Origin: Proales similis
Lineage: Eukaryota > Rotifera > Eurotatoria > Ploima > Proalidae
Assembly (NCBI GenBank): GCA_019059635.1
Contig: JAGVRJ010000012.1
Coordinates: 1,116,001-1,180,000, forward strand
Reading direction: 5' to 3'
DNA length: 64,000 nt
Both the position numbers and the translations under genes were made by a program. Numbering within the stretch: the first letter of the stretch is position 1; each line of letters opens with the position of its first letter. Positions 1-18,521 of this stretch are shown in pieces. A model generated the notes under the pieces. It was not told the DNA's origin. It was given only the letters and a program-made list of their open reading frames with translations, and did no database searches.

Positions 1-1000
1 CGTAATCTTTTGAACAGAAAACATTTGCTCGCTCGACTTAGCAAATTGGCAACCTTAGACGCCGACCGGAATAGAACAGACACTGATGAGAGATTTTGTT
101 ATTTTCAAAATTAAAAATCCTTTTTATCAATTTATTATTCATCTGAAAATTTCAAGCTTTGAACAGAACGAGAAACCAACAAGAAAAAGGAGAAGGGTTA
201 GGAAAATAGAGTCGAATATCGATGTGATCCAACAATGTGGCCAATGTGTGTCGACGGCAAACGAAAAATCATTCGCTCTCAGTAGGCGAGCTGACCATGC
301 AAGCCTGTCAAATACACCGAGGAGCCTGAATGAAACGGTGCGTAGTAGCTGGTAAAAGAGCAGGTCGATCTGAACTTAGAAACGTTTGAGAAAGAGTGGG
401 ACAGGATAAGCATCTTCGTTTATTCTTCATTAAGTCTTCTTCTCCTATTTGTTTTTGCACGTAGTCCCTTTTGGTTTATTTGCTGCAGTCCATTCGATTA
501 TACACAATTTAGATGTAGACCAACATCTCATTGATTAATTGATTGATTAATTGATTTTGAACTTGCTGGAGACGCACCAGTTTGTGAAAATAAATTCAAT
601 AAACCGACTGGTGGCCTGAAAAGCTGAGACCTCAGCCCACACACGCACACACACACAGAGCATACTGACTGGCCGAAAGATGAATGAGACACGCGTGCAC
701 CCAAAATTCCAAAGTTTGATAACTAAGAATAGAGCGAAGCAGATGACGACAAAGGTTTGCTTTTAAGGAAGGAAAAAAACTTATTCAAAGCATTGGCCAA
801 AATGAATGATAAAGAGCGATAAAGAGCCGCCTCGGCGAGAAGATTAAAGGAGGCGTAAGAAAAAGAAGGTTAGGAAATAGCGAAACGATGATAAACAATT
901 CGAAGGATGAGGGAAAGAGAACGTATATGAACAAAGGCAGACACGTGGGCGAGTAATTATCGGCAGCCAGAACGATTGTTGGCGTTTGCTTGGGACCAAC
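1..1000. other. Intergenic / 3' flank of EFA6
   Basis: I see no recognisable protein. An 89-codon ORF at 86-355 (plus) resembles nothing I know. The EFA6 gene ends at 1001 on the minus strand, so part of this stretch should be its 3' UTR. Minus-strand AATAAA signals read as TTTATT at 475-480 and 419-424. Plus-strand AATAAA signals near 590 and 600 could serve a gene lying before the window. An AT-rich repeat of ATTGATTA units lies at about 530-556. Confidence 0.5.
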
Positions 1001-3686
1001 TCAATCCTCAAGGGCACTCAGACGGTTAGAGTAGGCCGACGAGGACGAGGAAGAGGCCGGAGTGGACAGGTCGTCAGCCAAGTTTCCGTTGAGCAGATTC
1101 TGATTTAGACTGAAGGAGAACTTCTTTTTGGCGCCCGGACTGCGATTCAGACTGTTGCGACCGGATGACGAGTGGTAGAGCGATTCGTTTGCATAAGATT
1201 CGTTGAACGGAGAAGTGACAGCACTCGTGGCCGGATCAAATGACGCCTGTCCGTTATACTGTGGCTGCTGCTGTTGTTGTTTTAGCTGCTTTTGCTGCTG
1301 CTGATGGTGGTCGCCCAGAGTGAAGCCCGGGTTGACAAGTAAAGCTGGCATGCTGGTTGCGCTCTCGGTCGCAATACGCTCCTCGAGCATGCTCACGTAG
1401 ACCTGGTAGCGTTGGATTTCGAACTTTAGGTAGTTGTACTTGTCCTTGTCAAAGTTTCCCTGCTGAGCTGCCATGCTGGCCGACGTGCCGATGAATGCTT
1501 CGAGCCGGGTCAACTCGGCCTGCAGCTGTTTTACTTGCTTTTTGTGATACTCGTACTGCTCTTGAAGCGAGTAGGCCGTTTTGGAGATGGGCATCAACGG
1601 CCGCTGAAACGCTTTATTCGAGCCGACCGCGCCGGGCAACGCGGGCGAAGAGAACATGGCCGCCACCTGGTTGATTGCGCTTATCCATTCGTACATTTCA
1701 CTTGAGCTCGAACACTGAAACAAATACTCGGCCCAGTCGGCCGTCTTTAGTCTTAACACGAACTGCTTTTTCTTGTAGTCGCTGGCCACACTGGCGTACG
1801 CGTGATGCACTCGGATTGCGTTTGAAATGTTGTCGAACGAATTACTCTTAACCACTCGGTCGTCCTTTGGTCGGCAATCAGTGACAGAAAGGACTGAGTG
1901 TGTTCAGAAGAATGCAATTACCTTGTGCAGATAGATGACCATGTCTCGAAGCGAGGCGTAGAACATTTTCCAGCTTCGCTTCAACATGGACGCTTTCTTG
2001 CCGTCCGCCTCAAAACAGCATTTACGCAGCAGCCAGCCACTTTTGAACTCCTCGGCGCTTCTCGGATCGGGCAGCTGCACGAACGGATTCGAATGCGCTC
2101 GGCTGCGATTTAGACCGGCTGCGCCGTTATTCATTTTCTCTTCGACTCCCATGTCTTCACCGTCAATGCTGAACGAAACAAATTGGTCAGTCTGAGCTGT
2201 GCACGCCAACGACATGCGCTTCTGTCTTACTTGGCACACTCCAACGGCTCAAGTCGGATGGCTTTGTACAACGACTCGAGTAGGACGTCCGGATAATTTG
2301 AGCCGTTGTTGAGTCCTTTGAGGTTCTCGATGAACTCGACAAGACTCATTTTGTTTTGAATTTTCTTTTGTTTTTTTTAAACCCATCAGTCTGCGTCTGC
2401 GTGTGTGCTTAATTCATTTCAAATGTTCGCTTACCGGATCGTGCAAGTCGGTGTTGAGTAGCATGATCGCACACGTGAGCGTGTGACAACTGTCTGTTGG
2501 GCCATTGGTTAAGTCATTGCAGAATATTCAAACAGGACAGGACTTACCAACATCGTCGAACGCGGTTATGTTCTGGTCCACGTAGCGTTTGGCAAAGTAC
2601 ATGAGCACTCTCTCCTTCTCTTGCGCGTCGCCCACAAGCTGAAACTGCTTGAGGAACTTGCGAAGAGCGGCGTCGAGAGTCAAACTCTCGAAATTGAACA
2701 GTTTCAAGTACTCTTCGGCCACGAGTTGATTAAAGTCGTTCCTTAACGCGTTCACGATTAGAATCAGAGTTGAAACGAGCGGGTGACGGCGAATAGGGAG
2801 AAAGAGGGCAAGAGAGAGAGAGAGAGAGGAGTGGAAGGGCGGCCCAACTGAGGACTGACTCTGAGCGGCCTGATTCAAACTCTTACCCCGAGACAAGACA
2901 GCTACAACACATGAGAGGCGAAGAACTGCGAGTATCTAGGCGGCTAGTTTGAGAAATGTCTGCGCGAATGATGCGAGCATTGTGTAGTAGTTGTCAGTCA
3001 TGCCTTCGCGTTTCATTAATTCAGTGAGAGATGAGCTGCCGGCTGAATTGGACTCGATTTAAACCGGCGCCAGTCGTTAAACAGTCTATTCAAGCGATGA
3101 GGCAAAATTAGCGAGAGTCGTTTTAGCTTCTTGCAACATTAGCAGAGCAAATAGACGCAAAATCGCGCTCAGAGCATGTAGGGTACACTTTTCAGATTTG
3201 TGGATCTGCCAAATAACTAAATGAGGCCTAATTTGATTTGCATGCAGCGTTAAATTGCCTCGGCGCTTAATTGAATGAATAGGTTCGCGACAGAATAAAA
3301 AGGAAGTACGAACTAGCAGGCGAAATTATGACAGCTTGCAGGTTTTCTCGTCTTCTTGTTCTGTTCTTGTACGCTCGTTATCCCTTTACGTGCGCTTGCA
3401 ATTTTGGGCGACGACACCGACGACTAGGACGCCAGAACCAATAGGGCGTCGAGGTAAGCAAACGTGAAATCGATTAAATGGGTCTCACTCGTCGTGCAAG
3501 TGAGAATGGCCCCGTGCAATCGCGGCCGCTCGCATGCGTACATAGCTGGTATCGCAGGCAGCGCTAATTAAATCTTGGTTACTTTTAGCTTCCGCATAAT
3601 TTGGCAAAGTTTCAATTTTTATACGATTCGACGTCATCGTCAGCCAAACACAATCGCACAGACACGCTCGCCCTACAAAGTCTCCC

Positions 3687-3721
<35 letters not shown>

Positions 3722-3958
3722 TGCACTTGCACACCCTCATAGATAATTATTTAGCTTTCTCACTGCCTGCTTGGCGGCGGCCCACTTTGCAAGTTAATTA
3801 ATTAGGAATGTAATAATTTATTGATTTTGTTCGCATTTGGTTTGCTCTCTAGCTCGCTAGCCATGTGTCATGACAATAAATAATTTATAAACTTGCGAAA
3901 CTATCCGCTATCGAAACTATCTACGGCCTGTGCTGCCATGTCTTCTTTGGTTCGTATA

Positions 3959-3991
<33 letters not shown>

Positions 3992-6600
3992 TGTCGCCTG
4001 AGTGGTTGGTTGAAAAGCCACATTCAGATGGCCGCAGTACAGTCTGAGCCATTGCAAATGTGAACGCCTTCAAGTGGGCTCGAGTTGACAAACGATGTGT
4101 GTATGAATAAATGCTTTTGCTCTAATCAATGAGTGTAGCTAATTATTTAAGTGACGCAACGCCTCTTTTTCTTCTTATTTTGGTAGCAGCAACAACGCCA
4201 GAGTTAGAGAGTGACAGAGAGAATGGAGCGCGCCGAGAGAGAGAGAGAGAGGCCCGATCAGAGTCGAGGGAAAAGCAATTGCCAACGAACGAACGATAAT
4301 CGTAATGAGAAAAATTTGACGATGATGAGAGGAGGCAAAGAGGGTGGAAAGAATTTGCGCTCTTCTGCTTCTCCTCTGATGGAGGCGCATTCGATTGCTT
4401 CATCAGTCTCAAATAAACTACTTCAATTAATCGGCTCAGCTCGATACATTAAGCGTCTGTATGCATTACGCTTGATTGAGATATTGAGAGAAAATTTCAA
4501 AAAGAGAAAAAGCAACGAATGAACAAGAGGCAGCGGCTCTAATGAAGCATGCCAATAATAGGCAATCACCTGAATGTATTGACAGCACAGTCTCCAATTA
4601 GTGCGCCTTTAGTCGATGCGACTCGGCTTGTGGCATTGGCTGCTGCTGCTCACTAATGAACTGAAGGATTCGCCGCGAGTATTTATACGAAAGCGGTTGC
4701 GTCATGGCGATTAAACATTTGTGATCGGATATGAGAGCATCTTGTGTACATTCGGCTGTTCGAGTGTCTAACCGCGACGCCACAGTAGCGTGCGGCCCGA
4801 TGCTTAATTAAAACGAGAATGGCAATCGCCGGAAGGAGGTCGCCAAATTGAAATGGTTGAGAGTTCCTACCGCACACACACACAGACACATGCAGTCAGG
4901 CAGTGCAATTTAATTCAATTCCGTAGCTCCCAAAGTCCCTATTCTTTGATTGTAATCAAGAAATTTGCCATGAATGCAAAGTCTATTGATTGCTGCCCGA
5001 CAATCAAACAGCCGCTTAATTCAACTAGTCAACCAGCCAGCCAGGCAACCCGCTAGTGAGCCCAGTCAGTCATTCAGTCATTGAGGGAGTTGTGTGCTCG
5101 CATGTTGAGAGTCGATGATTCAACTGCTTGAAAGGAAAATGTAATTACCTCTTGGCAAGATGGCGAACAACGTCGCTCGATCGAAATCCATCCAGAAAAT
5201 AAAGCCGCTTGGCAAGACGCTGAGCCGACGGCACATCGACAGCTTTGGGCAAGTAAATGTGGTACTCGGAATCAGAGTCGGAATCGGAACATTCCTTTAG
5301 CTTCTCGTCGATGCGCCGCTTGATCGAGTCGTCAATGTCGAGCTGAAGCGACAAGACGGCAATTTGAGCCGAACTAGCTTGATCCATGTCAACTGGACTG
5401 TTTTCGTTTGACTTTGTCTCCGCACTCTCGCTCGACTCGCTTGACTCGCTCGAGGGCACCAGAGCTGACGGAGAGGCCGATGGTGAACTTGATTCAGAAC
5501 TGCCGCTCTCTTCCTCTTCTGACCTGTGCTCGTGTTGGCTCTCGTTTGTCTCAAACAAGTTCGAGTTTGTCGAGATGCCACTGGCAAGCGCGCTGCTTGA
5601 ATTGTTTAGAATGTGCTCGAAACTCTTGCTGGCGTGTCGACCGAGATGTTTGCCGCCGTCTTGCCTTGATCGCAAATCGGCCGCGCTGCTAACTGACACT
5701 GAGGTTCTAATTGCGCGCTCGGCAGGTCGATTGCGTCTGAATTCCGCTTGATAGACCGGATCTGTTTTGAAAGAAGCAATTAAACATTCTCCTATCACTT
5801 TGCTCACGTGCCAAAGACGACAAAAACACCCAGACACACAAACAAGCACACACAGTGCGCCTGCACACACACACACACACACACACCAACACATATATAA
5901 ACGTTGGCTTAATCTTAGACAACCAAAGCAGCTTTGGATGGTAAATACCGAAATTATTATTCAATTAGATTAGAAATAGAAATATTAGAAATAGACGAGC
6001 TAGACGTCTAGTTTGAGGGAAAATTCGGACCGATCGAGACTAGGCAGCGAGCTAGGGAGAGATAGGGATAAATGCAAACAAATGCGTGGCGGCGATAAGA
6101 TTAAATCTCGCTAAGCTGCTTCGGTTGTCAAAATGGTGGCCAAGATATTGCCAAGACATTTGTGCGAGTTACCTGACTTGAGCTTGAGGTAAATGCGGTT
6201 GCCTGACCGTTTGAACTGCTTGATAACTTGAAAGCGCGAGTTTAGTATTCGGCGAGGACAAGATTAGAAGAGTCGACTGAAGAGCTTGCTTACCCTCAAC
6301 AAGGCTTAGATGGCGGCAGTTGACGCCGTTTATCTCCAATAGAATATCGCCAACCTCGAGCTAGAACGAGCCACAGATCTGTTAGTTTTCGTTGACCATC
6401 TGAGGGCAACTGGCCGCACTTACTTTGCTGCTGCTTTCGGTTGCTTGTCTGCGCACTTCGCTCACTGTGGTCGGAATGGAGGACTGGTGGCCGCCAACAA
6501 CAGCGAGGCCGAACATGTCGAGAAGTTGGCGGTCGGCATCTGCACACGTAACGAACTTGTTGTTGCGGTGGATTTCGACGACCTTAAACGTGGTCGTCAT
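1001..6600 (-). CDS. Efa6: EFA6/PSD-type Arf6 guanine nucleotide exchange factor
   Basis: Exchange factor that loads GTP on Arf6 at the plasma membrane and links membrane traffic to cortical actin. Inferred coding exons (minus strand, high to low): 6600-6424, 6360-6294, 6226-6173, 5761-5149, 2741-2548, 2493-2435, 2364-2231, 2168-1922, 1864-1001, giving 802 residues in a continuous frame. Domains: N-terminal PDZ (about 5-99, with LEVGDILLEINGV); a Ser/Glu-rich linker; Sec7 (about 285-440, LAKRLYFLDGF then HTLTCAIMLLNTDLH); PH (about 455-565, RVHHAYASVASDYKKK and LKTADWAEYLFQC); a coiled coil (about 585-650); a Gln-rich low-complexity tail. The Sec7-PH-coiled-coil order defines EFA6. An N-terminal PDZ is also known in fly and worm EFA6. 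The start is the ATG at 6600, with an in-frame stop just upstream. The Sec7 'glutamic finger' is Asp (D342). One intron of 2.4 kb splits Sec7; the others are 54-70 bp, except 411 bp before the linker exon. Confidence 0.9.
3689..3718. repeat. (AC)15 microsatellite in EFA6 intron
   Basis: Perfect AC run. A similar TG run lies about 240 bases downstream at 3961-3989, so the two are complementary and could pair in a single transcript. Confidence 0.9.
3961..3989. repeat. (TG)n microsatellite in EFA6 intron
   Basis: Perfect TG run of about 14 units, inversely complementary to the AC run at 3689-3718 in the same intron. Confidence 0.9.
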
Positions 6601-9600
6601 TTTACTCAAAGAGCATCAAGTGAACGAGAGCAGTCGTTCAAGCCGATGTGCAGTGTGCTCGTTTATCTAGAGCAAAAGGCGGAAGGGAATGTTGATTAGC
6701 AATTTGGAGGGCTACAGGGCTCCGGCCGGTGGGCCCAGTCACGCACACACGGAAATGTACAGGCGATGTCTAGGCTGTATGGCTTCTCATATTTTATTAC
6801 TCTGCCTCGCGCATATATTATTCTAATGGACATGAAGCGAGCGCACGGTGAAGTGATTGCGAATTGGGCGCACGATGACCGCTACAGTCTAGTCGAGGCT
6901 TAGAGGCGGATTATCTATAGGCAAACTGTCTCAAATTGAGGGCATCTCGATATACTAGCATGTCTCCGAATCCCATACGCTTGTGCTTCACATGCTCGCT
7001 TAACGTCGGCACCAACAAAAATAATAATAAGAAGAACGAGAGAACGTGAGAACGGCTGAGCCATTTCCTAACGTTGCCTGACTTGCTGCCGCTTCCTGTT
7101 TAAATGTGTCGACCTGATTATTTAACGCGACAGAGCACATATTCTTGTGATATTGCCGTTCTGATTAATCGAACATCCACTTCACAGTTTATGACTCGGA
7201 TTCACATCATTTTAAACAGCCAGGCAGGAAAAAAAATTTGCATACGCCTCGTCGATTGCTTCAGACGGCAGAAAATGAAAAAGGAGCTGAGCGCGAGCAA
7301 AGAGTCATTTATTTTCAAGCAGTGAACAATTCAATTAGATTGGCGACGGTTGCATAAGCTCGGAGCCCACGCTTCTGCTGCGCTCGGGAAAAGTAGAGGC
7401 GATGGCAGCGTGATTCGACTTCTCGGGCCGGCGCCCTACGCCATACGAAACGCGCCCATATTGAACTTGCGCTCTAGGAGGAATTGCGCTCCAACCTGGC
7501 GTGGTATTCTGAGCGCGATATCGATTTTTGCAATCGTCGATCACGCATCCATCTTTAATCGCCCGGCGCCTGACAAGCATACTCACCACGAGCAGCTCGT
7601 CTCCAAGCCACGCATTGACTCAATTCGCCTGCATGAAAAGCAACAGCCTATTGAGGGCACCTATCTTCCTTCCTCAATAATTTGGGATGTTGGGCGAAAT
7701 TTTTTAATTGTCGCTCATTCTTGCTTGTTGGTTTCGTCTAATTGAAGGATGCAGTCGGAAGCCTCTAAGAAAATTAGATAACCGTCTGCCGACAACCCGC
7801 TGCTGCCTGCCAAAGGCAGAGTCCAGTAAGAAATTCGAAAAATTTCGCGTCTATTTGACAGCTTGGCTGGCTTGTTTGTCGAATATGGTTTGACTTGAGG
7901 CGCGTTTGACTAAGTCGAGCGGAAACATGCGCGACTATTTACACATTGTCTTAGGAAAGGGGACGAATAGACGAGCAGGGCGGTTATTGAAGCATTTTAA
8001 ACCAAGACACAAACTTGGTCAGGCTGTCGAGTTGGATCTGAATGTCCTTGACTTGCTGTTAAATAAATAAATAGGAGAAAAAACGCCGATTTATGGTCGT
8101 TGCCTCATCGCTCTGTGCGCCGTGTAAGTCGAAATGAGCCAAAACTGGAGCAAGTTAATGGCGCGGCAGATTGCATGTGTCTTATCTTAACTTGTTGTTT
8201 CCTTATCAGCGACAAGCCTTTGTCGTCATCTTGACTCTAACTGAAACTTTTTATTCGCATTGCTTATCAAACAAAAAGTAATGGTGAAGGGGCATAATTT
8301 CATTAACTGCCGATTGGCCAAGCGCCCCTTTCGTCCAGGTAACCAAAGATCGAGCTCAACAGAGAGAGGAAAAGGAGGGGAGAAGGATGATTCAAGTTGA
8401 ATCGGACCATATGCACCCAGCAAGCTGATTAATTCTAGTGCAAAGATATTGCTTCAGTGCAGATAGAACGAACGGCTTGCTAGTTGTTGCCGACCTGATT
8501 AGTTCATGGGCCAGTTGAACCAGTTATTCTCTTTTTATTTATCTGGGCATGCAACGGCATATGCTCTGAAGCATTTTATCGGGCCCGGAGCCAACTTAGT
8601 GTGCACCATCATCACTGTGTCTGTTCATTTTAAGCAGAGTGGCGAACGATTCAGCATTTCAACGAGTGACATTCATGCACTCGGTTGAGAGACTCGAGTA
8701 GTCTAAGTGAGATGAGTCAGGAGTGGCGCATTAGTCGTTATTTTAGTCGTGCATGCCCTTACATTATTAACATTAGCTACGTTTGACAGTCGCTTGTCGA
8801 CTGGCTATGCGTCTGGCCAGACAAAACGGCGCCGCCCCCCGGCCAGCAGCGGTTAATCATCTGCTGGACTAGAACAGCCGCTCGTCTTTCTCCCTCTCTC
8901 TCTCTCCCCCTCCCTGTTGCTCGCTTTCATTCTTTCGCTCTATGCTGGGTCGTATAAATTATTCGCGTACGGATCTGCCCGCTGTATACACACAACTCCG
9001 AGATAGGTGGGCATAGTGAGCTATGCGGTCAGTCGTGTCGAAAGGCGCACACATAAGCCGCAAGTGGCGAGCCAACGAGTGGGCCAGCATCTCGCATCAA
9101 TTTTATGCCTAATGCTAATTCGATTCGTCTCTCATGTTTCGGCCCCACTGGAAAGATTAGGAGCTCGTTGAGGGCACATGCACTCCCATTCACCTCGTTT
9201 CCGGCTCCAGATTTGCTTGCCGCGTGGCCTAGTTGCTGGGCCGAGCAAGCGACTGAGAACGCCGCGTCTCTCAATTTTTATATGACATGGCAGTCTCTCT
9301 CTCTCTTCCCCCCTCTCTCTCTCTCTGTCTTTCTCTCTCTATAGGACGGAGCGGCGCAAACGAACCAGAAGAAATATTTGAGGCCATTGTGATTGCGATT
9401 ATCTCTTGCGTCATATGTCAATGGATTGGATCTACTTTGGCACATACCAGAGGCCACTTGCGATTGATCATAGTCATTATCATGAGCCATCTGTCACTTT
9501 TTGTTTCTTAAAATCTCACTTTTCCTCTTCTAGCTCTTTTCTGCTCTATTATGCAATCTATGATTTTATTTGTTTCTGGCCAAGCAAAGTTGAACTGAGC

Positions 9601-9937
9601 TGCAGAAAATGATCACTTTCTCATAATTGACTTGCTCACTCGTCCGCCCTCCTTTTTTGCTCTTTTTTGCTCCCCCCCTCAATCTCTCTCTCTCTCTTTT
9701 TCTCTCTCTTCATCCATCTCTGCTTCGTGTTCTCACTTTCAAATTTGTCGACCATTAGAACATGCACGAACGCAAAAGTCGCTGGCTGTGGCTTAAATCT
9801 AATTTTCTCGTGTGTGTGTGTGTGTATGTGCTGTGTATGTGTGTCTAAACAGATTAGACTTGTATGCGTCCACATACAAACTCAAATGCAATCATGATTG
9901 CTAATTGATAAATTCTTGTTCGCGCAAATTTAGAGAT
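6601..9937. other. Intergenic region between divergent EFA6 and myosin II
   Basis: No coding gene recognised. The two flanking genes are divergently transcribed, so both promoters should lie here. CT-rich tracts occur at about 8884-8910, 9296-9345 and 9684-9712, and a CA/TG-rich patch at about 9812-9845. A GC-rich patch at about 8815-8890 precedes a TATA-like element (separate entry). No tRNA or known microRNA was noticed by eye. Confidence 0.5.
8953..9021 (+). promoter_or_regulatory. Possible myosin II core promoter and 5' UTR donor
   Basis: TATAAATT at 8953-8960 lies just downstream of a GC-rich patch. About 55 bases further on is a donor-like GTGAGC at 9016-9021. The first coding exon of myosin is preceded by an acceptor-like AATTTAG ending at 9932, just before the ATG. 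A short non-coding first exon spliced to that acceptor would fit. This is inference from sequence signals only. Confidence 0.3.
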
Positions 9938-17592
<7,655 letters not shown>

Positions 17593-18521
17593 ACGCCGTC
17601 GACCAGCAACAGCGACCAGCAACAGAAACGAAACACAACAACAAATTCATCCTCTAAAAACCAAGCGCAGACCAAGTCAAACTTGAGAGAGAATGAACGC
17701 AGCCAGCAATCGAGCAAACGAACCTCTGCCACGCGTTTAGTGCCTTTTTTCTCAACTATTTTTAAGTGCCTTCACCTTTAGCTTCAGCAATCGTTTCTTT
17801 CTAGCGACCAGAGAGCACCTTTTCTTCCCTTTCTGTATGCGGCTGCCTTCCTGCGTGTCTTTTTAATTCATGAAGAGCTGTGCGCCTCTTCTCGCCCCTT
17901 TTGCGCCTCTTTATTTTACCCTTTCTTTTTTCGTTCGAGGCAATTTCTATATATTCATGTCGATATCTATATATATATATATATATTCAAACGCCCAACA
18001 ATAATCACAGCAGCAAGTCAAGTGGACAATTAGTCAACTCGCACACACACACACACATGTTGCCCTGGCCTCAATTCCCAGAGCAAGTGGGTCCAGCTAG
18101 AAGAATGCGAGTCAATCGCGCTCGCTGCTCGTTGTGTGACCTAATCCCTCTGACTAATAAACTAGAACGCAAACAACAAATTATATCGCGATACTCACTA
18201 ATTCACAAACCTTCAACTGCCAATTGCACGAAACGCTTCATTTTAACTAAACAAGTTTAAGCGAAAATAAAACCAAACAAAAATTCAAGCAGCGCGTTTG
18301 GTCACTTGGCGGGACTGGAATCATCCTGGTCTGGAGATCAGTGCGGTGTCGGTGAGGGGGAGAGAGAGAGTGATGGAAATTCAGGCTTCCAAGTGTCGCT
18401 CGGGCAGAGAGATTATGCGCGCTGCTTTATCGCTCATTCGAGCACGAGCATTCGCGCTCGCCGATTTGCACGACGAGTACATGTGCAGGCGCCAATCGTG
18501 AGCGAACGGTTGAGAGCTGGC
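17593..18521 (+). other. Myosin 3' UTR and spacer before PDE12
   Basis: A/T-rich, with a (TA) run at about 17968-17986 and a CA run near 18042-18056. AATAAA occurs at 18156-18161 and 18266-18271, the best candidates for myosin polyadenylation. A GA-rich tract (about 18357-18374) lies between these and the PDE12 start and may belong to its promoter. A 126-codon ORF at 17880-18260 looks like chance. Confidence 0.5.

Larger units (their letters stand above)
2742..5148 (-). other. Long EFA6 intron with CA/TG and GA repeats
   Basis: This 2.4-kb intron falls inside the Sec7 domain, while most other introns of the gene are 54-70 bp. It holds an (AC)15 tract at 3689-3718, a (TG) tract at 3961-3989 and GA tracts at about 2811-2828 and 4236-4252. 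I recognise no exon in it. It could hold enhancers or an internal promoter for a transcript lacking the PDZ part, but no direct signal shows that. Confidence 0.6.

Noticed and set aside
5386-5751. 121-codon plus-strand ORF opposite the EFA6 linker exon
   Set aside because: Shadow of the Ser/Glu-rich minus-strand coding exon.
17880-18260. 126-codon ORF in the myosin 3' UTR
   Set aside because: Low-complexity Tyr/Ile and His/Thr runs from TA and CA repeats; it contains the myosin polyadenylation signals.
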